Origin: Mesorhizobium sp. YC-39
GTDB lineage: Bacteria > Pseudomonadota > Alphaproteobacteria > Rhizobiales > Rhizobiaceae
Assembly: GCF_025753795.1 (NCBI RefSeq)
Contig: NZ_JAOWPS010000006.1
Coordinates: 62,001-126,000, forward strand
DNA: 64,000 bases
Direction of reading: 5' to 3'
In this document: positions 7,094 through 15,808 of the stretch, in pieces
How the letters are laid out: every line of letters begins with the position of its first letter
Numbering within the stretch: the stretch's first letter is position 1
Made by a program: the position numbers and the translations under genes
The notes under the pieces: generated by a model
Databases searched by the model: none
What the model was told of the DNA's origin: nothing
Seen by the model: the letters and a program-made list of their open reading frames with translations, nothing else

Positions 7094-8194
7094 ATGCCTT
7101 ACGACCAGAAGAAAATCGTCGAAGCCCTGCGCGCCTTCGAGCGCGGCGAGATCGTTGTCGTCATGGATGATGACGGCCGCGAGAACGAGGGCGACCTGAT
7201 CGTCGCAGCCGTCCACTGCACGCCGGAAAAGATGGCCTTCATCGTACGCAATACCTCCGGCATCGTCTGCACGCCGATGCCGCGCGAGGAAGCCAAGCGG
7301 CTCAACCTGCAGCCGATGGTGGCCGACAACGACTCTGCCCACACCACCGCCTTCACCGTCAGCGTCGACTTCAAGCACGGCACGACAACAGGCATTTCAG
7401 CCGACGACCGCACGCTGACGGTGCGCAACCTTGCCAACGGCAATGTCGGCGCTTCCGATTTCGTCCGCCCCGGCCACATCTTTCCGCTGATTGCGCGCGA
7501 AGGCGGCGTGCTGATGCGTTCGGGCCATACAGAGGCTGCGGTCGATCTCTGCAAGCTCGCCGGCTTGCCGCCGATCGGTGTCATTTCCGAATTGGTCAAC
7601 GATGACGGCACCGTCAAGCGCGGCCCGCAGGTGCAGGCCTTCGCCGAGGAGCACGGCCTGAAGCAGATTTCGGTCGCCGACCTCATCGCCTACCGCCAGC
7701 GCAAGGAAACGCTGGTCGAGCGCGTCGCCTGCTCCGACATCGACACGCCGGGCGGCAAGGCGCAGGTCTTCACCTACACGCTGCCCTGGGATTCCATGCA
7801 CCATGTGGCGATCGTCTTCGGCGACATCCGCGACGGCGAGGATGTGCCGGTGCGGCTGCATTCCGAGGATGTGGTGAGCGACGTCTTCGGCACCAGCCAC
7901 CGGCTGGACGGCATCATGAAGGCGATGGGCGAGCGCAAACGCGGCGTCATCGTCTATCTGCGCGAGGGCTCGGTCGGTGTCGCCCATCAGGAGCGCAAGC
8001 GGCCGGCGAGTGGCGACCGCGAGGACCATGAAGAGGCGCGCCGCCGCGAGAACGAGTGGCGCGAAATCGGCCTCGGCGCCCAGATCCTGAAGGATCTCGG
8101 CATCTCCTCGATCAACCTGATCGCCTCGCGCGAGCGCCACTATGTCGGTCTCGAAGGTTTTGGCATCCACATCGCCAAGACCGAGATTCTCTGA
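7094..8194 (+). CDS. ribB: 3,4-dihydroxy-2-butanone 4-phosphate synthase with degenerate GTP cyclohydrolase II domain
   Basis: Makes the four-carbon riboflavin precursor 3,4-dihydroxy-2-butanone 4-phosphate from ribulose 5-phosphate. 366 residues. The N-terminal DHBP synthase domain (about 1-205) has the acidic loop DDDGRENEGDL, TSGIVCTPM and the RSGHTEAAVDL motif. The C-terminal region (about 210-366) aligns with GTP cyclohydrolase II (VPVRLHSEDVVSDVFGTSHRLDG). The three zinc-binding cysteines expected there (SEC and CDC in active RibA) read SED and HRLDG, so cyclohydrolase activity is unlikely. A separate active RibA is expected elsewhere in the genome. The start has no clear Shine-Dalgarno; the preceding bases end the palindromic repeat. 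It is probably co-oriented with aroC by accident of order rather than by shared pathway. Confidence 0.92.
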   Translation: MPYDQKKIVEALRAFERGEIVVVMDDDGRENEGDLIVAAVHCTPEKMAFIVRNTSGIVCTPMPREEAKRLNLQPMVADNDSAHTTAFTVSVDFKHGTTTGISADDRTLTVRNLANGNVGASDFVRPGHIFPLIAREGGVLMRSGHTEAAVDLCKLAGLPPIGVISELVNDDGTVKRGPQVQAFAEEHGLKQISVADLIAYRQRKETLVERVACSDIDTPGGKAQVFTYTLPWDSMHHVAIVFGDIRDGEDVPVRLHSEDVVSDVFGTSHRLDGIMKAMGERKRGVIVYLREGSVGVAHQERKRPASGDREDHEEARRRENEWREIGLGAQILKDLGISSINLIASRERHYVGLEGFGIHIAKTEIL

Positions 8195-8215
8195 GACGGT
8201 CGACAATCAAGGGAT

Positions 8216-8244
8216 AGCGCCCGGCTCGCTCGAAACCGGGCGCT
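8216..8244. terminator. Bidirectional hairpin between convergent ribB and MFS genes
   Basis: Perfect 9-bp inverted repeat (AGCGCCCGG at 8216-8224, CCGGGCGCT at 8236-8244) with an 11-nt loop, 21 nt after the ribB stop and 7 nt from the end of the convergent MFS gene. No strong T-run on either side. Its position between converging genes supports a shared terminator. Confidence 0.6.
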
Positions 8245-8251
8245 TCGCAGA

Positions 8252-9475
8252 TCATTCCGCAGGAACAGCGGCCGCTTCGCATGCGTCCATGTCGCAGTCC
8301 GGCGTCGCAAGGCTGCGCTGGCCAAGCAGCACGGTGGCGAATGCGATTGTGCCTGCCACCACTGAGACAAAGAACCCGCTCTCAGCGCCGAACGCGTCCA
8401 CCACCGCGCCGGCGGCGAAGGAGCCGAGTGCCATGCCGATGCCTATCCCGGTCATCACCCAGGTGACGCCTTCGGTCAGCATCGCCCCTGGCACATGTCG
8501 CTCGATCAGGCCGAACGCGGTGATGAAGGTCGGCGAGATCGCCACGCCGCTGACGAAGACGGCCAGCGCCAGGGCCGGCACCGTGTCGGCGACCAGCAGC
8601 GGCAGGGTGGTGAGCGCGATGATGGCGATCGCGATTGCCAACTGGCGCTGCAGCGGCATTTTCAGGTTGAGCGCGCCGATGATGATCCCCACCACGAACG
8701 ATCCCAGCGCATAGACGCCGATGACCAGGCTGGCGGCACCAGGCTGGCCAAGCTCCTCGGTGATCGCCACGGTGGTTACTTCGGTGGTCGCGAAGGTCGC
8801 GCCGATGAAGATCAGGGCGAAAGTGATGATCTGAACCGGCCGCAGGCGGATGGCCGAGCCGCTCGAGCCATGGTCCACCGGTCGCACCTGCGGCTCGGTC
8901 GAGCGCTGCAGGATGAAGGCCGTCGAGCCGAAGGCGAGGAACAGGGTGCTGACCAGCATGCCCGCTTCCGGGAACAGCGCGGCACTCAGTCCGACCGACA
9001 GCGATGCGCCGGCGACATACACCAACTCGTCCGCCGTCGACTCGAAGGCGAACGCTGTGTTGAGCTCGGGACGACCGCGAAAAATCTCGGTCCAGCGCGC
9101 GCGCACCATTGCGGGAATGCTGGGCATGGCGGCGGCCAGCAGTGCGGACACGAACAGCGTCCATATCGGCCAGCCCTGGTTGGCGGCCATAATCAGGATG
9201 GCGAAAGCGAGCACGGAAATGACCGTGGTGGGCACGACGATCCGCGTCTGGCCGAGCCGGTCGACCAGCCGTGATATCTGCGGCGCAAGGAAAGCGTTGG
9301 CCAGAGCGAATGTCGCGGCGACGGCGCCGGCCAGCCAGTATTCGCCATGCGTCTGCGAGAGCATCGCGACGATTCCGATCGGAGCCATGGCGAACGGCAA
9401 GCGAGCAACGAAGCCCGCGGCCGCGAAACCCGCGGCTCCCTTTGCCTTGAAGATTTCGCGATAGGGGTTGGGCAT
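8252..9475 (-). CDS. MFS transporter
   Basis: 407 residues from the ATG at 9475 (MPNPYREIFK), which has AGGAG about 8 nt upstream; an earlier in-frame start would add 11 residues. The protein is hydrophobic throughout with about 12 predicted membrane segments. The loop between segments 2 and 3 contains SRLVDRLGQTRIVVP, a variant of the MFS motif A. A central soluble loop near residues 195-215 separates the two halves. It is divergent from a TetR regulator, with three shared palindromic operators between them, the classic layout of a drug or metabolite efflux pump under TetR repression. The substrate is unknown. Confidence 0.85.
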   Translation of the reverse strand: MPNPYREIFKAKGAAGFAAAGFVARLPFAMAPIGIVAMLSQTHGEYWLAGAVAATFALANAFLAPQISRLVDRLGQTRIVVPTTVISVLAFAILIMAANQGWPIWTLFVSALLAAAMPSIPAMVRARWTEIFRGRPELNTAFAFESTADELVYVAGASLSVGLSAALFPEAGMLVSTLFLAFGSTAFILQRSTEPQVRPVDHGSSGSAIRLRPVQIITFALIFIGATFATTEVTTVAITEELGQPGAASLVIGVYALGSFVVGIIIGALNLKMPLQRQLAIAIAIIALTTLPLLVADTVPALALAVFVSGVAISPTFITAFGLIERHVPGAMLTEGVTWVMTGIGIGMALGSFAAGAVVDAFGAESGFFVSVVAGTIAFATVLLGQRSLATPDCDMDACEAAAVPAE

Positions 9476-9512
9476 TGGAAAGCTCCTGGCTTTTTGAGGG
9501 GGAGCCACTTAT

Positions 9513-9583
9513 ATACGTGGCGTATGCTAATTGAGAGATAGATACATACGAGGCGTATGTCAATTAATATACGCAACGTATGT
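9513..9583. promoter_or_regulatory. Three TetR-type operators in the MFS/tetR divergent gap
   Basis: Three copies of ATACG-N3-CGTAT: 9513-9525 (spacer TGG), 9544-9560 (the best, extended to ACATACG-AGG-CGTATGT, 17 bp) and 9569-9581 (spacer CAA). Centres are 33 and 23 bp apart. They fill the A+T-rich gap between the MFS start (9475) and the tetR start (9598), so they should overlap both promoters. The adjacent TetR protein is the expected ligand-responsive binder (inferred). Confidence 0.8.
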
Positions 9584-9597
9584 GAAGGAAAAAGTGA

Positions 9598-10221
9598 ATG
9601 GTGCACAGACCGCGCAAAGAGATGATCGCCGAGACTCGCGCCAAACTGGTCGCCGCGGCGCGCCAGGCCTTTGGCACTGTCGGCTACGTCGAAGCCTCGA
9701 TGGATGACTTCACCGCATCGGCCGGCCTGACGCGCGGCGCGCTCTATCATCACTTCGGCGACAAGAAGGGACTTCTGCAGGCGGTTGTCGCCGAGATCGA
9801 CGCGGAAATGCTGGCCCGGCTGAAAGTCGTTTCGGCAAGGGCGGATAATCTCTGGCAGGGTTTTGTCGACGAGTGCACGGCCTATATCGAGATGGCGCTT
9901 GAGCCGGAAATCCAACGCATCGTGCTTCGCGACGGTCCGGCGGTGCTCGGCGACCCCTCGCAATGGCCGAGCCAGAATGAATGCATCCGGTCCATGGCCG
10001 AGAGCCTGCGGAAGCTTAGGGATGAAGGAACCATTCGTGACGTCGATCCCGAGGCGGCGGGCAGGCTGGTCAGCGGCGCATCGCTGCATGCCGCGCAGTG
10101 GATCGCCAATTCGGACGATCCGGAAGCTACATCGAAAAAGGCCGTGAAGGCCTTCAACGTGCTACTGGAGGGCCTGCTTCGCGTCCCCGTTCCGGTGGGA
10201 GCGCGCGAACGCGCCCGGTGA
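9598..10221 (+). CDS. TetR/AcrR family transcriptional regulator
   Basis: 207 residues. The N-terminal TetR_N domain (about 10-57) has the helix-turn-helix DDFTASAGLTRGALYHHFGDKKGL. The rest is the helical ligand-binding and dimerisation domain, variable as usual. The ATG at 9598 is preceded by AAGGAA. It likely represses the divergent MFS gene and itself through the three ATACG-N3-CGTAT palindromes just upstream. Its last 60 nt overlap the 3' end of the convergent AraC-type gene, a tight tail-to-tail arrangement. Confidence 0.9.
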   Translation: MVHRPRKEMIAETRAKLVAAARQAFGTVGYVEASMDDFTASAGLTRGALYHHFGDKKGLLQAVVAEIDAEMLARLKVVSARADNLWQGFVDECTAYIEMALEPEIQRIVLRDGPAVLGDPSQWPSQNECIRSMAESLRKLRDEGTIRDVDPEAAGRLVSGASLHAAQWIANSDDPEATSKKAVKAFNVLLEGLLRVPVPVGARERAR

Positions 10222-11088
10222 GCATCCCACGCGTCGCCGGAACGCCGTACTGAAGGCGCTGGCGGAATCATAGCCTATCTCGTCGGCGAGGCGGTCAAGC
10301 GACCTTCCGCCCCGGCTCAACGCATCCTGAGCGAGCGTCATTCGCCAGCGCGAAAGATATTCCATCGGAGCGCAGCCCAGGGTCTCGGAAAACCTGGCCG
10401 CAAACGCTGATCGCGACATGCCGGCAAGTGTCGCGAGTTCGGCCACCGTCCATCCGGCGCGAACGTCGGAATGCAACGTGCGCAAGACTCGAGCCAGGGC
10501 TGGATCGCGCATTCCCGACAGCAACCCTGCCGGAAGCGTATCCTGGCTGATGCCGGGCCAGCGCAGGCCCTCCACCAGCATGATTTCGAGAAGCCGTTCC
10601 AGGATCATTTCCCGGCCTGGCCCATCGGCGGCGCACTCTTCCATGATAAGATCGATGATGCGGGCGAGACGCCCGGTATCGGCTTCCGCAGCGCGTATAT
10701 GGATCATCCTGGGCAGCAGCGTGAGCAGAAGCGGCGCATTGACCTTGTCGATCTGGAAGCTGCCTCCAAGCATCTGAAAGTCAGGCTCACCATTTGGATC
10801 GCCATGCCGGACGGCTTCCTGTGAAGGCCGGCCCGGAACGCATTTGGCATCCGGTTGGCTCAGCAGCGCAAATGCCGGCGAAGTGGCCAGCAGCACGAAA
10901 TCTCCATGATCGAGCAGCACTGGCTCCGCCTCATCGATAGCGAGCCAACATCGCCCCGCGAGCACGATGGAGAAGCCCGGCGCCTGATAAGCGGGATAAC
11001 GAACGCCCCATGTCCCGCGGCCCGTTATCGGCTTTGAGAACACGGCGTGCGGCCGCAGCAGAGCGATCACATCGCTGAGAGGATCCAT
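10162..11088 (-). CDS. AraC family transcriptional regulator with N-terminal cupin domain
   Basis: 308 residues. The N-terminal half is a cupin_6-like sensor region (GVRYPAYQAPGFSIVLAGRCWLAID and DHGDFVLLATSPAFALLS). The C-terminal half (about 205-300) carries the two AraC helix-turn-helix units (TVAELATLAGMSRSAFAARFSETLG and LDRLADEIGYDSASAFSTAFRRRVG). It is divergent from an SDR gene at 11177, which it probably regulates; AraC proteins of this cupin type often sit beside a dehydrogenase. The 90-bp gap contains TAGAC/GTCTA half-sites (11125-11129 and 11144-11148), possible contact points, weakly supported. The 3' end overlaps the TetR gene by 60 nt. Confidence 0.87.
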   Translation of the reverse strand: MDPLSDVIALLRPHAVFSKPITGRGTWGVRYPAYQAPGFSIVLAGRCWLAIDEAEPVLLDHGDFVLLATSPAFALLSQPDAKCVPGRPSQEAVRHGDPNGEPDFQMLGGSFQIDKVNAPLLLTLLPRMIHIRAAEADTGRLARIIDLIMEECAADGPGREMILERLLEIMLVEGLRWPGISQDTLPAGLLSGMRDPALARVLRTLHSDVRAGWTVAELATLAGMSRSAFAARFSETLGCAPMEYLSRWRMTLAQDALSRGGRSLDRLADEIGYDSASAFSTAFRRRVGCSPGAFARSHRNGDAKQALQ

Positions 11089-11176
11089 ATGGACGATCGA
11101 TAATGATTTACGGACGCCAGATTATAGACCGTCCTGTCTGCTTGTCTATCTTGCGGGCAGAAAAATGGAGATCCGA

Positions 11177-12007
11177 ATGACCAGGACAATTCTGATTACC
11201 GGCACATCGTCGGGCTATGGCAAGTCCGTTGCCGAATTCTTCCTCGATCGGGGCTGGAACGTCATCGCGACGATGCGGCGCCCCGATCCGAGCGTGTTCG
11301 CGGCCTCCTCCGATCGTCTCAAGGTGTTGCCGCTCGATGTCACCGATGCCGGCAGTATCAGCAAGGCGATCTCTGCAGGTGTCGCTGCATTTGGTGCGAT
11401 TGATGTGCTCGCCAACAATGCCGGGGTCGGACTGGCATCGGTCGTCGAAGCGACGCCGGACGGCACCGTGCGCGAGATCTTCGAAACGAACACCTTTGGC
11501 GTGTTCGCGACCAGCCGCGCCATTATCTCGCAAATGCGCAAACAGGGTCACGGCGTTATCATCAACGTCACGTCGAGCGTCACCCTCGGCATCATGCCGC
11601 TCGTGGCGATCTACGCCGCCAGCAAATGCGCCGTCGAAGGCTTCACCGAGTCGCTGTCCTATGAGTTGGACGCGTTCAACATCAGGGCTCGGCTGGTTGA
11701 GCCTGGCTATGCGCCGACCACGAACTTCAGCGCCAATAGCGGCGCACGCATGAAGGATTTGATCCCGGCGGACTACGGATCCTTCGCTCAATCCTATTTC
11801 GAGAAGATGACCAACTATCCAACCCCTTATTGCACCGAGGCGGAAGTCGCCGAGGCAGTCTTTGCGGCAGCGACGGATGAAGGGCGGAGGATCCGCTATC
11901 CCGCCGGCGCGGACAGCAAACTCCTCGCGGAGTTGCGCTGGACGACCTCGGAAGAGCATTACCTCAAGAAAATGCGCGAGATGTTCAGTCCGGAACTGCC
12001 GTCCTAG
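11177..12007 (+). CDS. SDR family oxidoreductase
   Basis: 276 residues from the ATG at 11177, chosen because GGAG lies 6 nt upstream; an in-frame ATG at 11165 contains that site. Classical short-chain dehydrogenase with the cofactor motif ITGTSSGYGKS (T-G-x3-G-x-G), the structural NNAG (LANNAGVGL) and the catalytic Ser and Y-x3-K (YAASK, about residue 154). The pattern resembles the NADP(H)-preferring 'SDR family oxidoreductase' group; the substrate is unknown. It is paired divergently with an AraC-type regulator. Confidence 0.88.
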   Translation: MTRTILITGTSSGYGKSVAEFFLDRGWNVIATMRRPDPSVFAASSDRLKVLPLDVTDAGSISKAISAGVAAFGAIDVLANNAGVGLASVVEATPDGTVREIFETNTFGVFATSRAIISQMRKQGHGVIINVTSSVTLGIMPLVAIYAASKCAVEGFTESLSYELDAFNIRARLVEPGYAPTTNFSANSGARMKDLIPADYGSFAQSYFEKMTNYPTPYCTEAEVAEAVFAAATDEGRRIRYPAGADSKLLAELRWTTSEEHYLKKMREMFSPELPS

Positions 12008-12132
12008 TCTTTGAAGATGCCGAAAGCCCGACGACCGCTGGACCAATCCCAGTCGCCGGCGCCGCCCGCGATTGACAATCGCCGGCCCGAAGTCATCCTC
12101 AGCATCCATCTCTGAGGGGGAGATTCGGGAGC

Positions 12133-13116
12133 ATGTGGGATTTCCAGATCGGCAGGTCGGTGTCCATCATGATCAGGACATGGCCCTTCATCGTCTTTCG
12201 CATGATCGTCTATTTCGGCATCACGCTGGCCTATATCGTGGCGACCGGCACGGGCGCCGGCGTCGGCTATGGCGTCGGCCACGTCTCCACCGATCCCGAC
12301 GGACCGCTGTCTTTCGCCTTGTGGGGTGGTGTGGTCGGGTTCGGCGTCGTTTCGATCGCCGTATACTGGATACGCGAATACATCCTTTACATCGTAAAGG
12401 CCGGCCATATCGCCGTCATGGTCCATCTGATCGACGGCCAGGCTGTGCCCGGTGGCCAGAACCAGATCGCCTATGCCAGGGAAGTCGTGAAAGAGCGTTT
12501 CGCCGAGGCCAACGTTCTTTTCGTGCTCGACCAGCTGGTCAAGGGTGCCATCCGCGCCATAACCGGCCTCATCGGCGGCATCGCCGCCTTCCTGCCCATC
12601 CCGGGCCTGGGCGGTCTGGTCAGCTTCATCAACACGGTGATCCGCCTGTCGCTGACCTATGTCGACGAGATCATTCTCGGCTACAACATCCGCGCCAATT
12701 CCGCCTCGCCTTTCGAGACGGCGCGCCAGGGTGTCGTGCTCTACGCGCAGAACGGCAAGACCATGGTCAGGAACGCTATCTGGCTGGCGGTGATCATGTG
12801 GGGCATTTCCTTCATTATTTTCCTGCTGATGCTGGCACCGGCCGGCGCCATCCTCTGGTTCATGCCCGGCCAACTCGGCGGCTGGGCCTTCGTGCTTGCC
12901 ATCGTCTTCGCCTGGGCCTTCAAGGCGGCGTTCATCGAACCCTTTGCCATCGCTTGCCTGATGCAGGTCTATTTCAGGACCATCGAGGGCCAGGTGCCCG
13001 ATCCCGACTGGGACCGGAGGCTGGCCGAAGCCTCCTCGAAGTTCAGGCAGATCAAGGACAAGGCACTGGCTTCGGTCGGTGGCTCGCGCTGGACGCAGCC
13101 GGCATCCAATAGCTAA
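12133..13116 (+). CDS. Multi-pass membrane protein of unknown function
   Basis: 327 residues, ATG preceded by GGGAG. Hydrophobic segments lie at about residues 20-45, 60-85, 135-165, 215-245 and 250-280, with Gly-rich turns (GTGAGVGYGVGH; LPIPGLGGLVSFI). The hydrophilic C-terminal tail from about 290 (DPDWDRRLAEASSKFRQIKDKA) should be cytoplasmic. I do not recognise a named family. Neighbours are an SDR upstream and a deacetylase-family gene downstream, all on the plus strand, without tight spacing. Confidence 0.75.
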   Translation: MWDFQIGRSVSIMIRTWPFIVFRMIVYFGITLAYIVATGTGAGVGYGVGHVSTDPDGPLSFALWGGVVGFGVVSIAVYWIREYILYIVKAGHIAVMVHLIDGQAVPGGQNQIAYAREVVKERFAEANVLFVLDQLVKGAIRAITGLIGGIAAFLPIPGLGGLVSFINTVIRLSLTYVDEIILGYNIRANSASPFETARQGVVLYAQNGKTMVRNAIWLAVIMWGISFIIFLLMLAPAGAILWFMPGQLGGWAFVLAIVFAWAFKAAFIEPFAIACLMQVYFRTIEGQVPDPDWDRRLAEASSKFRQIKDKALASVGGSRWTQPASNS

Positions 13117-13187
13117 ACCCTGTTGAACGTCCGGCTTTAGTCGCGCGAAAACATGGTCAAAACGGCCGGGCGCGCCTATATCGGGGC

Positions 13188-14114
13188 ATGGCCACCCGTC
13201 TCTACACCCACCCGATCTTCTTGGAACATATAACGCCGCCGGGCCATCCGGAGCGCCCCGACCGCTTGCGCGCCATCGAGCGCGTGCTCGACGACGAGGC
13301 CTTTGCGGCACTCGATCGTGCCGAGGCGCCGGCAGGCGACGAGGCGACCATCCTCTACGCGCACCCTGAGGAATTCGTCGCGCGCGTTCGTGCCACCATA
13401 CCGGACACCGGCATTGCCCGCATCGACGCCGACACCACCGCCAGCCCGAAAAGCTGGCAGGCGGCGGTGACGGCGATCGGCGCCGCCAACGCCGCTGTCG
13501 ACGACGTTTTCGAGAAGCGCGCCGACAACGTCTTTGTCGCCGCGCGTCCACCCGGCCATCATGCCGAGAAGACGACGTCCATGGGTTTCTGTCTCTTCAA
13601 CACGGCGGCGATCGCGGCGCGCTACGCGCAACGGAAGCATCGGGCCGAGCGCGTCGCCGTCGTCGACTGGGATGTGCATCATGGCAATGGCACGCAGGAC
13701 ATTTTCTGGGACGATCCGTCGGTGCTCTATTGCTCGACGCACCAGATGCCACTTTACCCCGGCACCGGAGCGAAGAATGAAACCGGCGCCGGCAACATCG
13801 TTAATGCGCCGCTTTCGCCGCGCACCGGCAGCGAGATGTTCCGCGACGCCTTTTTGTCGCGCGTCTTGCCGGCGCTCGACAATTTCGCGCCTGACCTCAT
13901 CATTATCTCGGCAGGGTTCGATGCGCATCACCGCGATCCGCTGGCCGAGATCAACCTGACCGAGGATGATTTCGATTGGGCGACCGGCCAGTTGATCGAG
14001 TGTGCCGGGCGCCACAGCGGCAACCGGCTCATTAGCCTGCTGGAGGGCGGCTACGATCTGCAGGGACTGGCATTTTCGGTCGCCGCCCATGTCGGGCGAC
14101 TGATGAAAGGATGA
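13188..14114 (+). CDS. Histone deacetylase family protein
   Basis: 308 residues, the arginase/deacetylase fold. It carries the family motifs in order: HPERPDRL near residue 20, RPPGHHAE (about 120), the zinc site DWDVHHGNGTQDIF (about 163), DAHHRDPL (about 245) and EGGYDLQGL near the end. The His-His pair and zinc Asp/His residues are all present, so it should be catalytically active. Bacterial members act on acetylated polyamines, acetoin-related substrates or lysine; which one applies here is unknown. xseB follows after 3 nt, indicating one transcript. Confidence 0.93.
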   Translation: MATRLYTHPIFLEHITPPGHPERPDRLRAIERVLDDEAFAALDRAEAPAGDEATILYAHPEEFVARVRATIPDTGIARIDADTTASPKSWQAAVTAIGAANAAVDDVFEKRADNVFVAARPPGHHAEKTTSMGFCLFNTAAIAARYAQRKHRAERVAVVDWDVHHGNGTQDIFWDDPSVLYCSTHQMPLYPGTGAKNETGAGNIVNAPLSPRTGSEMFRDAFLSRVLPALDNFAPDLIIISAGFDAHHRDPLAEINLTEDDFDWATGQLIECAGRHSGNRLISLLEGGYDLQGLAFSVAAHVGRLMKG

Positions 14115-14117
14115 GGA

Positions 14118-14369
14118 ATGGCTGGCGAAGCGAATGAAGACGTCAAGGCGATGAGCTTCGAACAGGCGCTCGACGCGCTGGAGAAGATCGTCGATGATCT
14201 GGAGCGCGGCGATGTGCCACTCGACCAGTCAATCCGCATCTATGAGCGCGGCGAGGCGCTGAAGGTGCATTGCGACCGGTTGTTGAAGGCGGCCGAGGAC
14301 AAGGTTGAGAAGATCAGGTTGTCGCGCGACGGCAAGCCGGTGGGAACAGAACCGCTCGACGCGGATTGA
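14118..14369 (+). CDS. xseB: Exodeoxyribonuclease VII small subunit
   Basis: 83 residues, usual for XseB. The diagnostic core is MSFEQALDALEKIVDDLERGDVPLDQSIRIYERGEALKVHC, followed by a helix ending in VEKIRL. XseB multimers assemble with XseA to degrade single-stranded DNA. The GTG/ATG context at 14118 lies 3 nt past the upstream deacetylase stop, suggesting translational coupling. In many proteobacteria xseB is followed by ispA and dxs; here dxs is 1.4 kb downstream and no ispA lies between. Confidence 0.95.
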   Translation: MAGEANEDVKAMSFEQALDALEKIVDDLERGDVPLDQSIRIYERGEALKVHCDRLLKAAEDKVEKIRLSRDGKPVGTEPLDAD

Positions 14370-14479
14370 AGCACCGCCTCGAAACCACAATTTCGCCTTA
14401 TCGGCTTTTGGACATGATCATGATTGAGGATAAAACTCATCTCGATTGAAACGGCTCCAAGACGAGGAGATTGCGAACG

Positions 14480-14746
14480 ATGTGCAGAAACATCAAGACT
14501 CTGTTCAATTTCGATCCGCCGGCGACCAACGACGAGGTGCATGACGCCGCACTTCAGTTTGTTCGCAAGCTGAGCGGCTCCACCAAACCTTCCAAGCGCA
14601 ACGAGCATGCCTTCAACCATGCCGTCGAGGCGATCGCGGCTGCTGCGCGCGAACTGCTCGATTCGATGGAAACCACCCAAGAGCCACGCAATCGCGAAGA
14701 GGTGGCGGCCAAGACGAAAGCCAGATCCGCACTCCGCTTCGCCTGA
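14480..14746 (+). CDS. DUF2277 family protein
   Basis: 88 residues from the ATG at 14480; a TTG three codons upstream is also in frame, but GAGGAG is better placed for the ATG. The opening MCRNIKTLFNFDPPAT and the LQFVRKLSG and PSKRNEHAFNHAV segments match the DUF2277 pattern. A small, soluble, helical protein of unknown function. The pirin gene follows 9 nt downstream, so the two are probably co-transcribed. Confidence 0.82.
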   Translation: MCRNIKTLFNFDPPATNDEVHDAALQFVRKLSGSTKPSKRNEHAFNHAVEAIAAAARELLDSMETTQEPRNREEVAAKTKARSALRFA

Positions 14747-14755
14747 GGAGACCGC

Positions 14756-15676
14756 ATGAGTTTCTTTCCTGGAAATGACCCGCAGGCTGGCGATGCCTTC
14801 GCCAGCGACCAGATCGAATTGATGGTCATTCCAAACGCCAAGGATATTGGCGGCTTCCAGGTTCGCCGTGCCTTGCCGACCGCCAAGCGCCGGCTGGTTG
14901 GGCCTTTCATTTTCTTCGACCGCATGGGTCCGGCCATCCTGCGGGCCGGCCAGGCGCTCGATGTGCGTCCGCATCCGCATATCGGCCTGTCGACGGTCAC
15001 CTATTTGTTCGACGGCAAGATCAGGCACCGCGATTCGCTCGGCACTGAAATGGTGATCCAGCCCGGCGACGTGAATCTGATGACCGCCGGCCGCGGCATC
15101 GTCCATTCCGAGCGCACGCCGGAGGAGTTGCGCGGCGCGCCGATGTCGGTCTCCGGCCTGCAGACATGGCTGGCGCTGCCGGACGGCAAGGAAGAGGTCG
15201 CGCCGGTCTTCGAGAACACTGCCGCCCTGCACCTGCCCGAAATCGATGCCGATGGCGTCAGCGGACGCATCGTCATCGGCGCGTTTTCCGGGTTGCGGTC
15301 TCCGGTAAGCACCGCCTCGGAGACGCTCTATGCCGATCTCAGGCTGGCGCCCGACGCCAGCGTGAAAATCCCGGCCGATGCCGAAGAGCGCGCCATCTAT
15401 ACGCTTGAAGGTGAGGTTTCGATCTCCGGTGACCGCTTTCCGGCCGAGCGGCTGCTGGTGTTCCGGCCCGGCGACGAGATTGTCGTGTCGTCGGAAGGCG
15501 GCGCTCATTTCATGCTGTTTGGCGGCGCCTCGCTCGGCTCAAAGCGCTATATCTGGTGGAACTTCGTCTCATCGTCGAAGGAACGCATCGAACAGGCGAA
15601 AGAAGAATGGAAGACGGGGCGCTTCGATATCGTTCCAGGAGATGAGAAAGAATTCATTCCTTTGCCGGACAATTAG
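14756..15676 (+). CDS. Pirin family protein
   Basis: 306 residues. The N-terminal cupin carries the pirin metal-site pattern RPHPHIGLSTVTYLFDG (H-x-H, about residue 64) and later GRGIVHSE. A second, more divergent cupin occupies the C-terminal half (about 165-290). Bacterial pirins bind Fe and some act as quercetin 2,3-dioxygenases; activity here is inferred only from the metal residues. It follows the DUF2277 gene by 9 nt. Confidence 0.9.
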   Translation: MSFFPGNDPQAGDAFASDQIELMVIPNAKDIGGFQVRRALPTAKRRLVGPFIFFDRMGPAILRAGQALDVRPHPHIGLSTVTYLFDGKIRHRDSLGTEMVIQPGDVNLMTAGRGIVHSERTPEELRGAPMSVSGLQTWLALPDGKEEVAPVFENTAALHLPEIDADGVSGRIVIGAFSGLRSPVSTASETLYADLRLAPDASVKIPADAEERAIYTLEGEVSISGDRFPAERLLVFRPGDEIVVSSEGGAHFMLFGGASLGSKRYIWWNFVSSSKERIEQAKEEWKTGRFDIVPGDEKEFIPLPDN

Positions 15677-15808
15677 AATGCGGCCTCCTGGGTGCACAGA
15701 GCGCACTTTAACACTTGGAATCCCCGCCGCGTCACTGACACGCATTTACATTCGCCGGCCATCGGCCTATCTCGCGATGAACAAAAAGCCTGAGCAGGCC
15801 CGTAACCA

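Noticed and set aside
7001..7094. FMN riboswitch upstream of ribB
   Set aside because: The region is fully explained by the heptamer palindrome, and none of the conserved RFN-element segments are visible.
12004..13551. 515-codon minus-strand frame spanning the membrane protein and deacetylase genes
   Set aside because: It crosses two real genes and an intergenic gap, and its translation is charged low-complexity sequence.
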